Shown here: positions 32,530-41,155 of the stretch, one piece after another
Position numbering within the stretch: position 1 is the first letter of the stretch
How the letters are laid out: each line of letters opens with the position of its first letter
From: Nocardioides cavernae
GTDB taxonomy: Bacteria; Actinomycetota; Actinomycetes; Propionibacteriales; Nocardioidaceae
Length of the DNA stretch: 64,000 bases
Direction of reading: 5' to 3'
Assembly (NCBI RefSeq): GCF_013410035.1
Contig: NZ_JACCBW010000005.1
Span: 1-64,000 of the forward strand
Made by a program: the position numbers and the translations under genes
Notes under the pieces: model-generated
The model's database searches: none
Told to the model about the DNA's origin: nothing
What the model saw: the letters and a program-made list of their open reading frames with translations, nothing else

Positions 32530-33801
32530 ATGACAGCGCTCCCGCACTCCGAGCAGCACCGGGTCATCGACCTGGCGCGGCGGCTGTGCGCCGAGCTGGC
32601 CGAGGTCGCCGACGTGCCCCTCTGGTCGATGACGGCTGCCGACGCCGGCGACGCCCTGGTCCTGCTGACGCGGGCGCGGAGCCAGCTCGACGGGCTGCTG
32701 ATGCGCGTGCTGCGTCACGCCGAGTCGTCGCGTACCGGGGCCGACGTCGGCGCGACCACGACGAGCTGGTGGGCGCACGAGACCGGGACGACCCGTGCGG
32801 AGGCGCACCGGACGGCACACCTCGCCGAGCGCATGGAGCACCACGTCGACGTCGCGGAGGCGCTGGCGACGGGCACGCTCCGCACCGACCAGGCGCGCGT
32901 GGTCGTGGACGCGATCGACGACCTGCCTGACGACGTCGATCCCTCGGTCCGCGCGGACGCGACCACCTTCCTGCTGGAGAAGGCGAGCGAGCACGACGCC
33001 AGGGCGTTGCGGGTGCTCGGCCGACGCGTGCTGGAGGTGGTCGACCCCGAGACCGCGGACGCCGAGGAGGGGCGTCGGCTCGAGGCGGAGGAGCGGGAGG
33101 CCGCCGCCACCGCCTCGTTCACCATGGTGGACGACGGGCACGGGAAGGCGCACGGGAGGTTCACCATCCCGACCCTGCACGGCGAGATGCTGCGCACGCA
33201 CCTGCTCGCGCTCGTCCCGCCTCCCCCTGCGGCCTCGGAGACGTCGGCGGCGGGGGACGACCCCGGCGGTGCGCCGCGGCTGCGCGGGCTCACCCGTCAT
33301 CGGCTCGGGCTCGCCTTCATGGACTACCTCGAGACCCGGCCGGAGGCCTCCGTGCCCACCGCGGGCGGGGTGCCGGCCACGGTCGTGGTGACCATGGAGC
33401 TCGAGACCCTCACCGGCGGTGCGCGGGCCGCCTCCCTCGACACCGGGCCGCGGATCAGCGCAGGGGAGGCACGCAGGCTCGCGTGCCGCGCCGGGATCAT
33501 CCCGATCGTCCTCGGCGGTCCGTCGGTCGTCCTCGATGCCGGCAGGAAGCGACGCTTCCACTCGCAGACGCAGCGCATCGCGATGGGGATCCGTGACGGT
33601 GGCTGCACCGCCGCCGGGTGCGACGCCCCGCCGGGCCTGACGCAGGCCCACCACGACGACACGTCGTGGAGCCAGGGCGGCGGCACCAGCGTGGCCCGGG
33701 GCCGGCTCTACTGCCCGCGTCACCACAGGCTGGCCCATGACGCGGCCTACCTCCGCTCGGTCGACGCGCAGGGGAAGGTGCGCTTCGTGCGGCGGACGTG
33801 A
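32530..33801 (+). CDS. DUF222-HNH endonuclease family protein (13E12-like)
   Basis: A 423-aa protein of the actinobacterial DUF222/13E12-repeat family. DUF222 covers about residues 15-300 (DGLLMRVLRHAESSR, TTTSWWAHETGTTRAEAHR, LRTDQARVVVDAIDDLP). The C-terminal HNH module has CTAAGCDAPPGLTQAHHDD and RLYCPRHHRLAHD: two Cys pairs for zinc and catalytic His. Members are multicopy in many actinobacteria and are suspected mobile or intein-derived nucleases, but activity is unproven. ATG at 32530 follows GGAGAG at proper spacing; the longer open frame upstream covers the repeat array and is not coding. Short tandem repeats lie on both sides. Confidence 0.85.
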   Translation: MTALPHSEQHRVIDLARRLCAELAEVADVPLWSMTAADAGDALVLLTRARSQLDGLLMRVLRHAESSRTGADVGATTTSWWAHETGTTRAEAHRTAHLAERMEHHVDVAEALATGTLRTDQARVVVDAIDDLPDDVDPSVRADATTFLLEKASEHDARALRVLGRRVLEVVDPETADAEEGRRLEAEEREAAATASFTMVDDGHGKAHGRFTIPTLHGEMLRTHLLALVPPPPAASETSAAGDDPGGAPRLRGLTRHRLGLAFMDYLETRPEASVPTAGGVPATVVVTMELETLTGGARAASLDTGPRISAGEARRLACRAGIIPIVLGGPSVVLDAGRKRRFHSQTQRIAMGIRDGGCTAAGCDAPPGLTQAHHDDTSWSQGGGTSVARGRLYCPRHHRLAHDAAYLRSVDAQGKVRFVRRT

Positions 33802-33820
33802 GCTGGGGTGGGACGGCGTG

Positions 33821-33853
33821 CGGGCGTTCGACGGGCGTTCGACGGGCGTTCAT
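33821..33853. repeat. Three 11-bp tandem repeats
   Basis: CGGGCGTTCGA, CGGGCGTTCGA and CGGGCGTTCAT follow each other directly, 20 bp after the HNH gene. The unit sequence differs from the upstream array but the 11-bp period is the same. Confidence 0.75.
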
Positions 33854-33909
33854 CTCATCAGCGACTTTCGGCGGGTGGCAGCGGCGCGCGAGTTCGGTTG
33901 GATGGGCCC

Positions 33910-35460
33910 ATGCGCCTCATGCGGACCACCGCGACGACCCTCGCCACGCTCCTCACCGTCTCGCTCGGCACGGCGCTGGTGGCGCCGACCGCCGGAGCAG
34001 CCGATACCCCCAGCGCCACGGGCGACGGCGCGACTGCGCAGGAGCGGGCCGAGGCGAAGGAGGCGCTCGCGGTCGCAGAGTCGGCCGTGGCCGGGACGTC
34101 TGTCGCAGGCGACGCGGGCCGGCAGGCGCCCGACGTGACGATGGCGATGCGCGACCTCTTCGTCGCCAAGCACGCGCTGCGGGGCGCGGACCGCGCGTCG
34201 GCCGAGCGGCTGCTCGCGCGTCCCACGACGCCGCCGGACGACCCGGACGACCCGCGCGACATCTACTACGGCCCGGACGCCGACCTGCAGTCGCAGTGCG
34301 CGGCGACCTACTGCCTGCACTGGGTCGAGGAGGGCGAGCACGCTGCGACGCCCGCGTTCGCCGCCGAGGCGTTCGACACGATCGGTGACGTGGCGCGGGT
34401 GTACGCCGAGGCCGGCTACCGCGCGCCCCTGCCCGACGCCGGGCAGGAGGGCGACATCCGCACGGACTTCTACCTCGGCGACATCGACACCTACGGCGCG
34501 CTCGGCTTCTGTCGCTCCGACGCGGACGGCCCGGTCGACGGGAGCGCCTGGTACGCCTACTGCGGCTTCGACAACGACTACGCGAGCTCGCCGTGGCTCG
34601 ACCCGACCTCGCTGCTCCGGGTCACCGTCGCCCACGAGTACTTCCACGCCATCCAGTACGCCTACGACGCCGAGGACGACGGCTGGATCTACGAGTCCAC
34701 CGCGATGGCGATGGAGGACGAGCTCTACGACGACGTCAACGACAACGTCTTCTACCTCAACTACGGGCAGATGGGTGACCCGGAGGCCTTCGGCTACCCG
34801 GCCGGCCCGTCGGTCCCGCTCGACGTCTCCGACCTCAACGCCTACGGCAACTGGGGGTTCTGGCGCTACCTCATGGAGCAGCACCCCCGCACCGCCGGCG
34901 GCCTGCCCACGATCATGCGCGACGTCTGGGAGGCGCTCGACACCACGCGGGGTGCGGCCCCGACCACCTCGCTCCAGGCGCTCGACCGCGTGCTCCAGGC
35001 ACGCCGCACCTCGACGCCGGACGAGTACGCCGGGTTCGCCGACGCCAACCAGCACCCGGCGGACGCCTACGAGGAGGGCGCCGAGCAGGCGTACCCCACG
35101 GCCCCGAACACGCTGGCGTCCCTCCAGCTCGCGAAGAAGAAGCGGATCGGGACGCACCGCGCCAGACTCGACCACCTCACCAGCGCCACCGGCGAGGTCC
35201 TGCCGTTCCCGGGCAGCAAGTTCCTCACGGTCGCCGTCGACCTTGACGACGCGACGGCCCAGCGCGCGGTCGTGACGGTGCACCGCGTGGACGGCACCAC
35301 CTCGACCACGCCCCTGCGGGTCAACCGGAAGGGCAAGGGCGTCACGATCGTCCCGTTCGCCCCCGCCCGCGTCGCGTCGGTCGAGGTCACCCTGACCAAC
35401 GGCAGCACGCGCGGGCAGGACGCTCTCGCCGCCGACGTCGGCTACCTCGCGGTCGGCTGA
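33910..35460 (+). CDS. Secreted MXAN_6640-type putative metalloprotease
   Basis: A 516-aa exported protein. A signal peptide covers residues about 1-30 (TTATTLATLLTVSLGTALVA, cut near AGAA). The zinc-binding motif is VAHEYFHAIQYAYD (HExxH form HEYFH) near residue 243, followed 20 residues later by WIYESTAMAMED, which can supply the third ligand or catalytic Glu. ADLQSQCAATYCLHW upstream has a possible disulfide. The last ~120 residues form a separate beta-rich domain. This architecture matches the MXAN_6640 family of putative metalloproteases; substrate unknown. ATG at 33910 gives the full signal peptide. Confidence 0.8.
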   Translation: MRLMRTTATTLATLLTVSLGTALVAPTAGAADTPSATGDGATAQERAEAKEALAVAESAVAGTSVAGDAGRQAPDVTMAMRDLFVAKHALRGADRASAERLLARPTTPPDDPDDPRDIYYGPDADLQSQCAATYCLHWVEEGEHAATPAFAAEAFDTIGDVARVYAEAGYRAPLPDAGQEGDIRTDFYLGDIDTYGALGFCRSDADGPVDGSAWYAYCGFDNDYASSPWLDPTSLLRVTVAHEYFHAIQYAYDAEDDGWIYESTAMAMEDELYDDVNDNVFYLNYGQMGDPEAFGYPAGPSVPLDVSDLNAYGNWGFWRYLMEQHPRTAGGLPTIMRDVWEALDTTRGAAPTTSLQALDRVLQARRTSTPDEYAGFADANQHPADAYEEGAEQAYPTAPNTLASLQLAKKKRIGTHRARLDHLTSATGEVLPFPGSKFLTVAVDLDDATAQRAVVTVHRVDGTTSTTPLRVNRKGKGVTIVPFAPARVASVEVTLTNGSTRGQDALAADVGYLAVG

Positions 35461-35475
35461 GGCGGGCGCCCGGCC

Positions 35476-35514
35476 CCGACGACCGGCGCCGACGACCGGT
35501 GCCGACGACCGGTG
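35476..35514. repeat. Three 13-bp tandem repeats
   Basis: CCGACGACCGGCG, CCGACGACCGGTG and CCGACGACCGGTG lie head to tail just after the metalloprotease stop, in the 107-bp spacer before the next gene. No other feature is seen in that spacer. Confidence 0.75.
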
Positions 35515-35567
35515 CCTGGGCCCGCGTGCTCAGGGGTGCGGGCGGAGCAGACGACAGACTGGCTGCC

Positions 35568-35990
35568 ATGAGTGACCTCGAGCGATCACGCGACACCCGC
35601 CCCCGGGTCGGGCCGGCCGCCCTCGGACTGGCGGTCTTCGCGGCCCTCATGTGGGCCGCGTGGCTGGGCTGGGACGACGAGTACCACGTCGTCGACGGCG
35701 TCGAGCAGGGTCCCTACCGCACCTGGCAGGTGCTCGGCTGCGGCGCGAGTGTCGCGGTCGGGGCGGTCCTCGCGCAGGCATGGGCACGTACGCGCGGCGG
35801 CGTCGTGCTGGCCGTCGCCGGGGCGGTGGGCCTCGCCGTCCCGTGGGCCGTGCACGCCGCGTCGACGGACGACTCGGGACTGTGGTTCGTGGGCCTGGTG
35901 CTCCTGCTCGCAGGCGCGGTGCTCGGGCTCGCGCTGCTGCTCACCGTGGCCGCCGCCGTACGCACCCGGCTGGCCCGGCGCGACACGTAG
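35568..35990 (+). CDS. Small membrane protein, unknown function
   Basis: A 140-aa protein with four predicted membrane helices: AALGLAVFAALMWAAWLGW, LGCGASVAVGAVLAQAWA, VVLAVAGAVGLAVPWAVHA and FVGLVLLLAGAVLGLALLLT. A short polar loop EYHVVDGVEQGPYRTWQ connects the first two. ATG at 35568 is the start nearest the hydrophobic core; no strong ribosome site precedes it. It is convergent with cobU, with 7 bp between stops. No family recognised. Confidence 0.6.
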   Translation: MSDLERSRDTRPRVGPAALGLAVFAALMWAAWLGWDDEYHVVDGVEQGPYRTWQVLGCGASVAVGAVLAQAWARTRGGVVLAVAGAVGLAVPWAVHAASTDDSGLWFVGLVLLLAGAVLGLALLLTVAAAVRTRLARRDT

Positions 35991-35997
35991 CCGGTCG

Positions 35998-36525
35998 TCA
36001 GAGCCTCAGCACCCGGCCCGCGACGACGAGGTGCACCTCGTCGCACGCCGTCGCCACGCGCTGGTTGACCAGGCCGAGCAGGTCGCGGAACAGCCGACCG
36101 GAACGGTGCTCGGGCACCACCCCGAGGCCAACCTCGTTGGTCACCAGCACCACCTCGTGGGGACACGCGCGGACCGCGTCGACGAGCTCGTCGGTGCGCC
36201 CGCGCACGAGCGCGTGGACCGCGTCGGAGTCCTGCTCCCAGGCGCCGGCGGCGTCGATGACCGCGGTCAGCCAGGTGCCGAGGCAGTCCACGAGGACGGG
36301 GGCACCGGCGTCGCGCAGCACGGGCGCCAGGTCCTGGGTCTCGACCGTCGCCCACGACGCCGGGCGGCGTGTCCGGTGCGCGGCGATCCGCGCCACCCAG
36401 TCGGGGTCGGCGTCCTCGTCCGGTGACGGACCGGCCGCGACGTAGGTCGCGGGCTCGTCGCCGAGCAGCCCCTCGGCGTGCGTGGACTTTCCGGACCGCA
36501 CGCCGCCGGTGACCAGGATCCGCAT
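35998..36525 (-). CDS. cobU: Adenosylcobinamide kinase / guanylyltransferase
   Basis: A 175-aa bifunctional enzyme of nucleotide-loop assembly: it phosphorylates adenosylcobinamide and converts it to adenosylcobinamide-GDP. The P-loop is GGVRSGKSTHAE at residues about 7-18; RRPASWATVE and LVDCLGTW, the NTNE-like VLVTNEVGLGVVPE with a conserved Asn, and the end VNQRVATACDEVHLVVAG are typical. The start at 36525 (MRILVTGG) matches homologues; ATG three codons earlier is possible. Last gene of the cobT-cobS-cobU operon, 24 bp after cobS. Confidence 0.92.
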   Translation of the reverse strand: MRILVTGGVRSGKSTHAEGLLGDEPATYVAAGPSPDEDADPDWVARIAAHRTRRPASWATVETQDLAPVLRDAGAPVLVDCLGTWLTAVIDAAGAWEQDSDAVHALVRGRTDELVDAVRACPHEVVLVTNEVGLGVVPEHRSGRLFRDLLGLVNQRVATACDEVHLVVAGRVLRL

Positions 36526-36549
36526 GGCGCCCATCGTCGCAGAGCCGGA

Positions 36550-37314
36550 TCAGGCCGCGGCCGCGGCCAGCGCGAGCACGGCGAGGGAGAGCTCGACCGC
36601 GGCGCCCAGCACGTCACCGGTGATGCCGCCGAGGCGGCGTACGCAGCGCAGCAGCAGGGCCAGCACGGCAGCCACCATGACGACACCCCCGGCGATGAGC
36701 GCGGGCGCCGAGCCGACGGCGTACCCGGTGAAGCCCAGCGCGACGAGGACGCAGGCGAGCACGCCGACCGTTGCGACGACCGGCACCGAGCCCACGTGGG
36801 TCGCGCCGAGGCCGTCGGGCCGAGCCGCGGGGACCCCGCGGACGCAGGCGACGGTGAGGCTGGCACGGGACGCACAGACGAGGACGCCCGCCACCCACCA
36901 CCCGTGGTCGGCACGGAGCAGCCCGGCCAGCCCGGCTGCCTGGAGGCCGGCCACCAGGACGACGGCGACGGCGCCCGCGGGGCCCACCGGGCCGGTGCGC
37001 ATCACCTCGAGCGAGCGCTCGCGCGAGTACGACGCGGTGAGCCCGTCGGCCGTGTCGGCGAGGCCGTCCCAGTGGAAGGCGCGGGAGCCGAGCGCGAGGG
37101 CGAGGAGCACGAGGTACGCCGTCGCGTGGGCGGGGAGCCCGATCAGGTCGCCGACCAGCGCGACGGCCGCGGCGGCGAGCCCGAGCGGGAGGGCGGCGAC
37201 GGGGGCGAGCGCCATAGCCGTGCCTGCGACCGAGCGGTCGACGGTGCGCGGGGGCGGGACGCGGACGGCGGTGAGGGTGCCGGTGGCGAGCAGCCAGCCG
37301 TCGCGGAGGTTCAC
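36550..37314 (-). CDS. cobS: Adenosylcobinamide-GDP ribazoletransferase
   Basis: A 254-aa membrane enzyme that joins adenosylcobinamide-GDP with alpha-ribazole (phosphate) to make cobalamin. Six or so hydrophobic segments are present. The conserved catalytic motif FHWDGLADTADGL is near residue 82 and is followed by SRERSLEVMRTGPVGPAGA, both diagnostic. GTG at 37314 begins MNLRDGWLLATGTLTAVRVP as in homologues and lies 5 bp after the cobT stop. A longer open frame upstream is shadow sequence within cobT. Confidence 0.93.
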   Translation of the reverse strand: MNLRDGWLLATGTLTAVRVPPPRTVDRSVAGTAMALAPVAALPLGLAAAAVALVGDLIGLPAHATAYLVLLALALGSRAFHWDGLADTADGLTASYSRERSLEVMRTGPVGPAGAVAVVLVAGLQAAGLAGLLRADHGWWVAGVLVCASRASLTVACVRGVPAARPDGLGATHVGSVPVVATVGVLACVLVALGFTGYAVGSAPALIAGGVVMVAAVLALLLRCVRRLGGITGDVLGAAVELSLAVLALAAAAA

Positions 37315-37319
37315 GTGGC

Positions 37320-38357
37320 TCAGCCGGGCAGGATCTCGGACAGCAGCGCCACGTCGCGCAGCACCGCGATCCCCGAGCGCAGGACCGGGAGGGCCGCGAC
37401 GGCACCGGAGCCCTCGCCGAGGCGCATGCCGAGGTCGAGCAGCGGCTCGAGCCCGAGGGACTTCAGCGCGTGCTCCTGGGCGGGCTCGGTCGAGCGGTGG
37501 CCGGCCAGCCACCACGCGGCGGCGCCCGGCGCCATGGCCTGTGCGACGACGGCGCACGCCACCGACATCAGGCCGTCCAGCAGGACCGGCACGCCGCGCC
37601 GCGACGCCTCCACCAGGAAGCCGGTGGCGGTCGCGAGGTCGGCGCTGCCGAGTGCGGTCAGGACCTCCACCGGGTCGGACGTACGCCCCTCGGCGCGCAC
37701 CAGCGCAGCCGCGACCACGTCCCGCTTGCGGGCCCAGCCGTCGTCGTCGATGCCGGTGCCGCGTCCGGTGACCTCGTCGGCCGGCAGCCCGAGCGTCGCG
37801 GCGACGAGGGCGGCGGCGACGGTCGTGTTGCCGATGCCCAGGTCACCGGTCATGAGCAGCTGGGCACCGTCGTCGACGAGCTCGCCCGCGAGCTCGGCGC
37901 CGAGGGCGAGGGACCGCTCCGCCTCGTCGCGGGTGAGCGCGTCCTCGAGGTGGATCGCCCCCGAGCCGCGACGCAGCTTGCGTGCCGTGACGGCGGCGGG
38001 CAGGTCGGACAGGTCGGCGTCGACCGCCACGTCGAGCACCGTGACGTCCACCCCGTGCGCGGCCGCCAGCGCGCTCACGCCGGCGCGGCCCGCGACGATC
38101 GTGCGCACCATCGCCTCGGTGACGGCGGAGGGGTAGGCGGAGACGCCGTGGGCCGCGACGCCGTGGTCGCCGGCGAGCACCACGAGGCGTACGTCGGTCA
38201 GCGGGCGCGGCGGCACCTCGCCCTGCGCGGCCGCGAGCCAGGCGCCGACCTCGCCGACGCGTCCCAGGGCGCCGGCCGGCGTCGCCAGCCCGGCCAGCCG
38301 CTCGAGGGCCTGCGCGTGGACGGCGGGGGAGGGCGGGGCGATGCGTGTCTGGTCCAT
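37320..38357 (-). CDS. cobT: Nicotinate-nucleotide-dimethylbenzimidazole phosphoribosyltransferase
   Basis: A 345-aa enzyme that makes alpha-ribazole phosphate from nicotinate mononucleotide and the lower base. Diagnostic parts are LAGDHGVAAHGVSAYP near 62, MTGDLGIGNTTVAAAL near 168 and LGMRLGEGSGAV near 310 with the catalytic Glu. ATG at 38357 heads the operon cobT-cobS-cobU; TAGGCT lies 9 bp before it, so the leader is very short and leaves no room for a cobalamin riboswitch. The corrin-ring genes are not in the window, so this unit may serve salvage or the last steps. Confidence 0.93.
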   Translation of the reverse strand: MDQTRIAPPSPAVHAQALERLAGLATPAGALGRVGEVGAWLAAAQGEVPPRPLTDVRLVVLAGDHGVAAHGVSAYPSAVTEAMVRTIVAGRAGVSALAAAHGVDVTVLDVAVDADLSDLPAAVTARKLRRGSGAIHLEDALTRDEAERSLALGAELAGELVDDGAQLLMTGDLGIGNTTVAAALVAATLGLPADEVTGRGTGIDDDGWARKRDVVAAALVRAEGRTSDPVEVLTALGSADLATATGFLVEASRRGVPVLLDGLMSVACAVVAQAMAPGAAAWWLAGHRSTEPAQEHALKSLGLEPLLDLGMRLGEGSGAVAALPVLRSGIAVLRDVALLSEILPG

Positions 38358-38407
38358 GGCGCGGCCAGCCTAGGCCCACGGCCGGCCCCGCGTGCCACCC
38401 TGTCCCG

Positions 38408-38941
38408 GTGCCCGGCCACTCCGTCCTGCAGCTGCCCGTGCCGGCGCTGGAGGAGTGGGTCCGGGCGCGTACGGCGCACTACGACGCGGGCTTCGTGTCG
38501 CCCGACCCGCGCTTCGGGCACGCGCACGTCACGGCGCTCGGACCGTTCGCCCCGACGCCCTCGTCCGACGACCTCGCCGCCGTCGCGGACATCGCCGCGG
38601 GCACGGCCCCGGTCCGTACGCGCCTGGCTGGTCTCGCCCAGTTCCCCGACGGCATCATCCACCTCGTCCCGCGCCCGGACGACCGGTTGCGCGACCTCAC
38701 CGCCCGGCTGGTGGCCGCGTTCCCGCAGTGGCCGCCCTACCGCGGCGAGCACGGCCCGGACCTGCAGCCGCACCTCACCGTGGACGCCGCCTCCGACGAC
38801 GTGGACCTCGCCTCGACCGCTGCCCTCCTCGGCGACGTCGTGCCGGTCGACGTGGTGCTCGACCGGCTCCAGCTCGCGTGGTGGGAGTCGGGGCGGTGCC
38901 ACGTCGTCCGGGAGTGGCGACTGACCGGTCCGGACGCCTAG
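38408..38941 (+). CDS. 2H phosphoesterase (2'-5' RNA ligase-like)
   Basis: A 177-aa protein with the two His-x-Thr motifs of the 2H phosphoesterase superfamily: HAHVTALGPF near residue 40 and PHLTVD near 124, about 84 residues apart as expected. Such proteins open or ligate 2',5' or cyclic phosphodiester bonds in RNA or nucleotides; the actual substrate is open. GTG at 38408 is taken; it is divergent from cobT with 50 bp between starts. A longer frame upstream would overlap the cobT start. Confidence 0.8.
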   Translation: MPGHSVLQLPVPALEEWVRARTAHYDAGFVSPDPRFGHAHVTALGPFAPTPSSDDLAAVADIAAGTAPVRTRLAGLAQFPDGIIHLVPRPDDRLRDLTARLVAAFPQWPPYRGEHGPDLQPHLTVDAASDDVDLASTAALLGDVVPVDVVLDRLQLAWWESGRCHVVREWRLTGPDA

Positions 38942-39006
38942 TCCCAACGGGTCATTTGCGCCCCGAGTCGCACGCGCAGGCGCCTGCGTCGGTCCACAGT
39001 GGACGC

Positions 39007-39792
39007 GTGCGCCGCCTGTTCCTGTTCCTCCTCGCCCTCACCCTCACGCTGGCCGGGACCGCGACCTTCACCACCTCGCGTGCCGGGGCGGTGACCGACA
39101 TGGACTGCGGGGACTTCGCGACCCAGGCCGCCGCCCAGGCGTTCTTCGTCGGCGCCGGGCCCGGCGACCCGCACGCCCTCGACCACGACGACGACGGGGT
39201 CGCCTGCGAGTCGAACCCGTGCCCCTGCTCGACCTCGGTCGCCCCGCTCGTCGGCACGACCACCACCTCGCCGACCCCGACCCCGACGCCCGCTCCGACG
39301 CCCACCCCGACGCCCACCCCGACCTCCACGCCGACGCCGGGCGTCGACCCCGACGGGTCGGGCAGCAGCGGGCCCGAGCGCCGCGACCGGGCGCGGGTCG
39401 TGCGCGTCACCGACGGGGACACGCTGAAGGTGCAGATGGCCGACGGCACCGAGGAGTACGTCCGGATCATCGGCATCGACACGCCCGAGGTGCACGGACG
39501 ACGCGAGTGCGGCGGCGGGCAGGCCAGCCGGACGATGGGACGCCTCGCGCCGGTCGGCTCGCGGGTGCTGCTGGTGTCGGACCCGACGCAGGCGGACCGG
39601 GACCGCTACGGCCGGCTGCTGCGCTACGTCCACCGCTCGGGCAAGGACGTCGGGCGCGCCCAGGTCGCGCTGGGCCGGGCCCGGGTCTACGTCTACCGCG
39701 CCGACCCGTTCCGCCGGACCGCGCCCTACCAGCGCGCCGAGCGCCGCGCCTCCGCGCAGCAGCGGGGGTCCTGGGGGACCTGCTGGCGTTGA
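39007..39792 (+). CDS. Exported Excalibur-thermonuclease fusion
   Basis: A 261-aa secreted protein. A signal peptide (RLFLFLLALTLTLAGTATF, cut near SRAGA) leads to an Excalibur calcium-binding motif: MDCGDFATQAAAQAFF and LDHDDDGVACE with Asp/Cys pattern. A Pro-Thr linker of about 30 residues follows, then a staphylococcal nuclease-like domain: VTDGDTLKV, RIIGIDTPEVHG, catalytic-type DRDRYGRLLRYV and a final LGRARVYVY. It should cut nucleic acid outside the cell with calcium dependence. The GTG start at 39007 is preceded by CACAGT and six bases, the same arrangement as the ligase gene at 2812. Confidence 0.85.
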   Translation: MRRLFLFLLALTLTLAGTATFTTSRAGAVTDMDCGDFATQAAAQAFFVGAGPGDPHALDHDDDGVACESNPCPCSTSVAPLVGTTTTSPTPTPTPAPTPTPTPTPTSTPTPGVDPDGSGSSGPERRDRARVVRVTDGDTLKVQMADGTEEYVRIIGIDTPEVHGRRECGGGQASRTMGRLAPVGSRVLLVSDPTQADRDRYGRLLRYVHRSGKDVGRAQVALGRARVYVYRADPFRRTAPYQRAERRASAQQRGSWGTCWR

Positions 39793-39813
39793 CCGGCATG
39801 CCATGATCACGCC

Positions 39814-40017
39814 ATGGCTGCATGGGCACACCTCGAGATCACCGTCGACGACCAGGGCAACGTGGAGGTCGGCGGCTACAACGCCGACCCGGAGGCCCTC
39901 GTGGAGGGCACGGAGTCGTGGGAGGACCTGCTGTCCACCCTCGGCGTCAACGGCTGGGAGCTGGTCCAGGTGATCCCCGGTCCGGAGACCACCTACTGGT
40001 TCAAGCGCCAGGCCTGA
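39814..40017 (+). CDS. Small DUF4177-like protein
   Basis: A 67-aa soluble acidic protein, MAAWAHLEITVDDQGNVEV at the start and NGWELVQVIPG then TYWFKRQA at the end. The closing 'NGWELV ... FKR' pattern is that of DUF4177-type small proteins; function unknown. ATG at 39814 is preceded by CATGAT and six bases. It ends 7 bp before the PLP-dependent lyase gene, so the two are probably cotranscribed. Confidence 0.65.
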   Translation: MAAWAHLEITVDDQGNVEVGGYNADPEALVEGTESWEDLLSTLGVNGWELVQVIPGPETTYWFKRQA

Positions 40018-40024
40018 TCGCCGC

Positions 40025-41125
40025 GTGGGCGACGAGCTCGTCGCACGCTTCCGGGCGGTGCTGGCCACCGCCGACGGGGTCTTCTCGCGTCCCCCGGGGA
40101 GCCCTGCGCAGGTGTTCCGCGACCTCGCTGCGTTCGCGGACGAGCACGACCTCGCGTGGGACAGGTACGGCGAGCGCGGGGCGGTGGCCCAGCTGGAGGG
40201 CGAGGTCGCCGGGCTGCTCGGCAAGCCTGCGGCGGTGATGTTCCCCAGCGGGGTGATGGCGCAGCAGGCCACGCTCCGCGTGTGGTGCGACCGCTCGGCC
40301 TCGCACCGCGTCGCGCTGCCGGACCTGTCGCACCTCGTCCGCTACGAGAACGACGGCCCGCGCCGCGTGCTCGGCCTCGAGCTCGAATGGCTGACGAGCG
40401 GCCGGGAGACCCCGACCGCCGCCGCGCTCGCCAGGGTGGGCGGCCGCCTCGGGGCAGCGATGGTCGAGCTGCCACTGCGTGACGCCGGCTGCCTCCTGCC
40501 GACCTGGGAGGAGCTCGTCGAGCTGTCCGCGGCGGCGCGGGAGCGCGGCGTGCCCCTGCATGCCGACGGCGCCCGGATCTGGGAGTCCGCTCCCCACTGG
40601 GGACGCACGCTCGCCGAGGTGGGCGCGCTGTTCGACTCTGTCTACGTCTCGCTCTACAAGGGCCTCGGCGGGACCAGCGGGGCGCTCGTGGTGTGCCCGG
40701 AGGACCTCGCCGGCGAGCTGCGCGGGTGGCGGCAGCGGATGGGCGGGACGATCTTCTCGATGACCGCGGCGGCGGTCGGCGGGCTCATCGGCCTCCGCGA
40801 GCACCTGGCCGGCTTCGCCGACCAGCGCGCGTGGGCGATCGAGCTCGCCGCGGCGCTCAACGAGCGCGGCATCCGCACCTTCCCAGAGGTCCCGCACATC
40901 GCGACGTTCCTGGCCCACGCCCCCGGCGCGGCCGAGGAGCTCAACGAACGCGTGGTCGCCCACGCCGAGCAGCACGGCGTCGTCGCGTCGGGGATGTGGC
41001 GTGACTCCGACGTGCCGGGGTGGGCGGAGACCGAGCTGACCTGCTACGAGCCCGCGCTCGCCCACGACCCGGTCGAGGTGGCCGAGACGATGGCTGGCCT
41101 CGTGGACGGCGCCGCCGGGTTCTGA
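40025..41125 (+). CDS. Threonine aldolase-family PLP enzyme
   Basis: A 366-aa fold-type I PLP enzyme of the beta-eliminating lyase / low-specificity threonine aldolase family. Seen are YGERGAVAQLEGEVAGLLGK, AAVMFPSGVMAQQA (phosphate-binding), LHADGARIWESA with the cofactor Asp, and SLYKGLGGTSGA with the Schiff-base Lys near residue 214. Likely reaction: cleavage of threonine or allo-threonine to glycine and acetaldehyde, though relatives act on other beta-hydroxy amino acids. GTG at 40025 lies 7 bp after the small upstream gene. Confidence 0.82.
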   Translation: MGDELVARFRAVLATADGVFSRPPGSPAQVFRDLAAFADEHDLAWDRYGERGAVAQLEGEVAGLLGKPAAVMFPSGVMAQQATLRVWCDRSASHRVALPDLSHLVRYENDGPRRVLGLELEWLTSGRETPTAAALARVGGRLGAAMVELPLRDAGCLLPTWEELVELSAAARERGVPLHADGARIWESAPHWGRTLAEVGALFDSVYVSLYKGLGGTSGALVVCPEDLAGELRGWRQRMGGTIFSMTAAAVGGLIGLREHLAGFADQRAWAIELAAALNERGIRTFPEVPHIATFLAHAPGAAEELNERVVAHAEQHGVVASGMWRDSDVPGWAETELTCYEPALAHDPVEVAETMAGLVDGAAGF

Positions 41126-41143
41126 CGTGACGCCCGGGTGCCC

Positions 41144-41149
41144 TACATT
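41144..41149 (+). promoter_or_regulatory. -10 box TACATT (leaderless start)
   Basis: TACATT ends 6 bp before the GTG at 41156 that begins CtlX. It is one of the best matches to the actinobacterial -10 consensus in this window and decides the start against an ATG at 41138. Confidence 0.55.
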
Positions 41150-41155
41150 CCTCCC

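Noticed and set aside
38358..38407. Cobalamin riboswitch before cobT
   Set aside because: Only 50 bp separate the divergent cobT and 2H phosphoesterase starts, far too little for the ~200-nt riboswitch, and no B12-box was seen.
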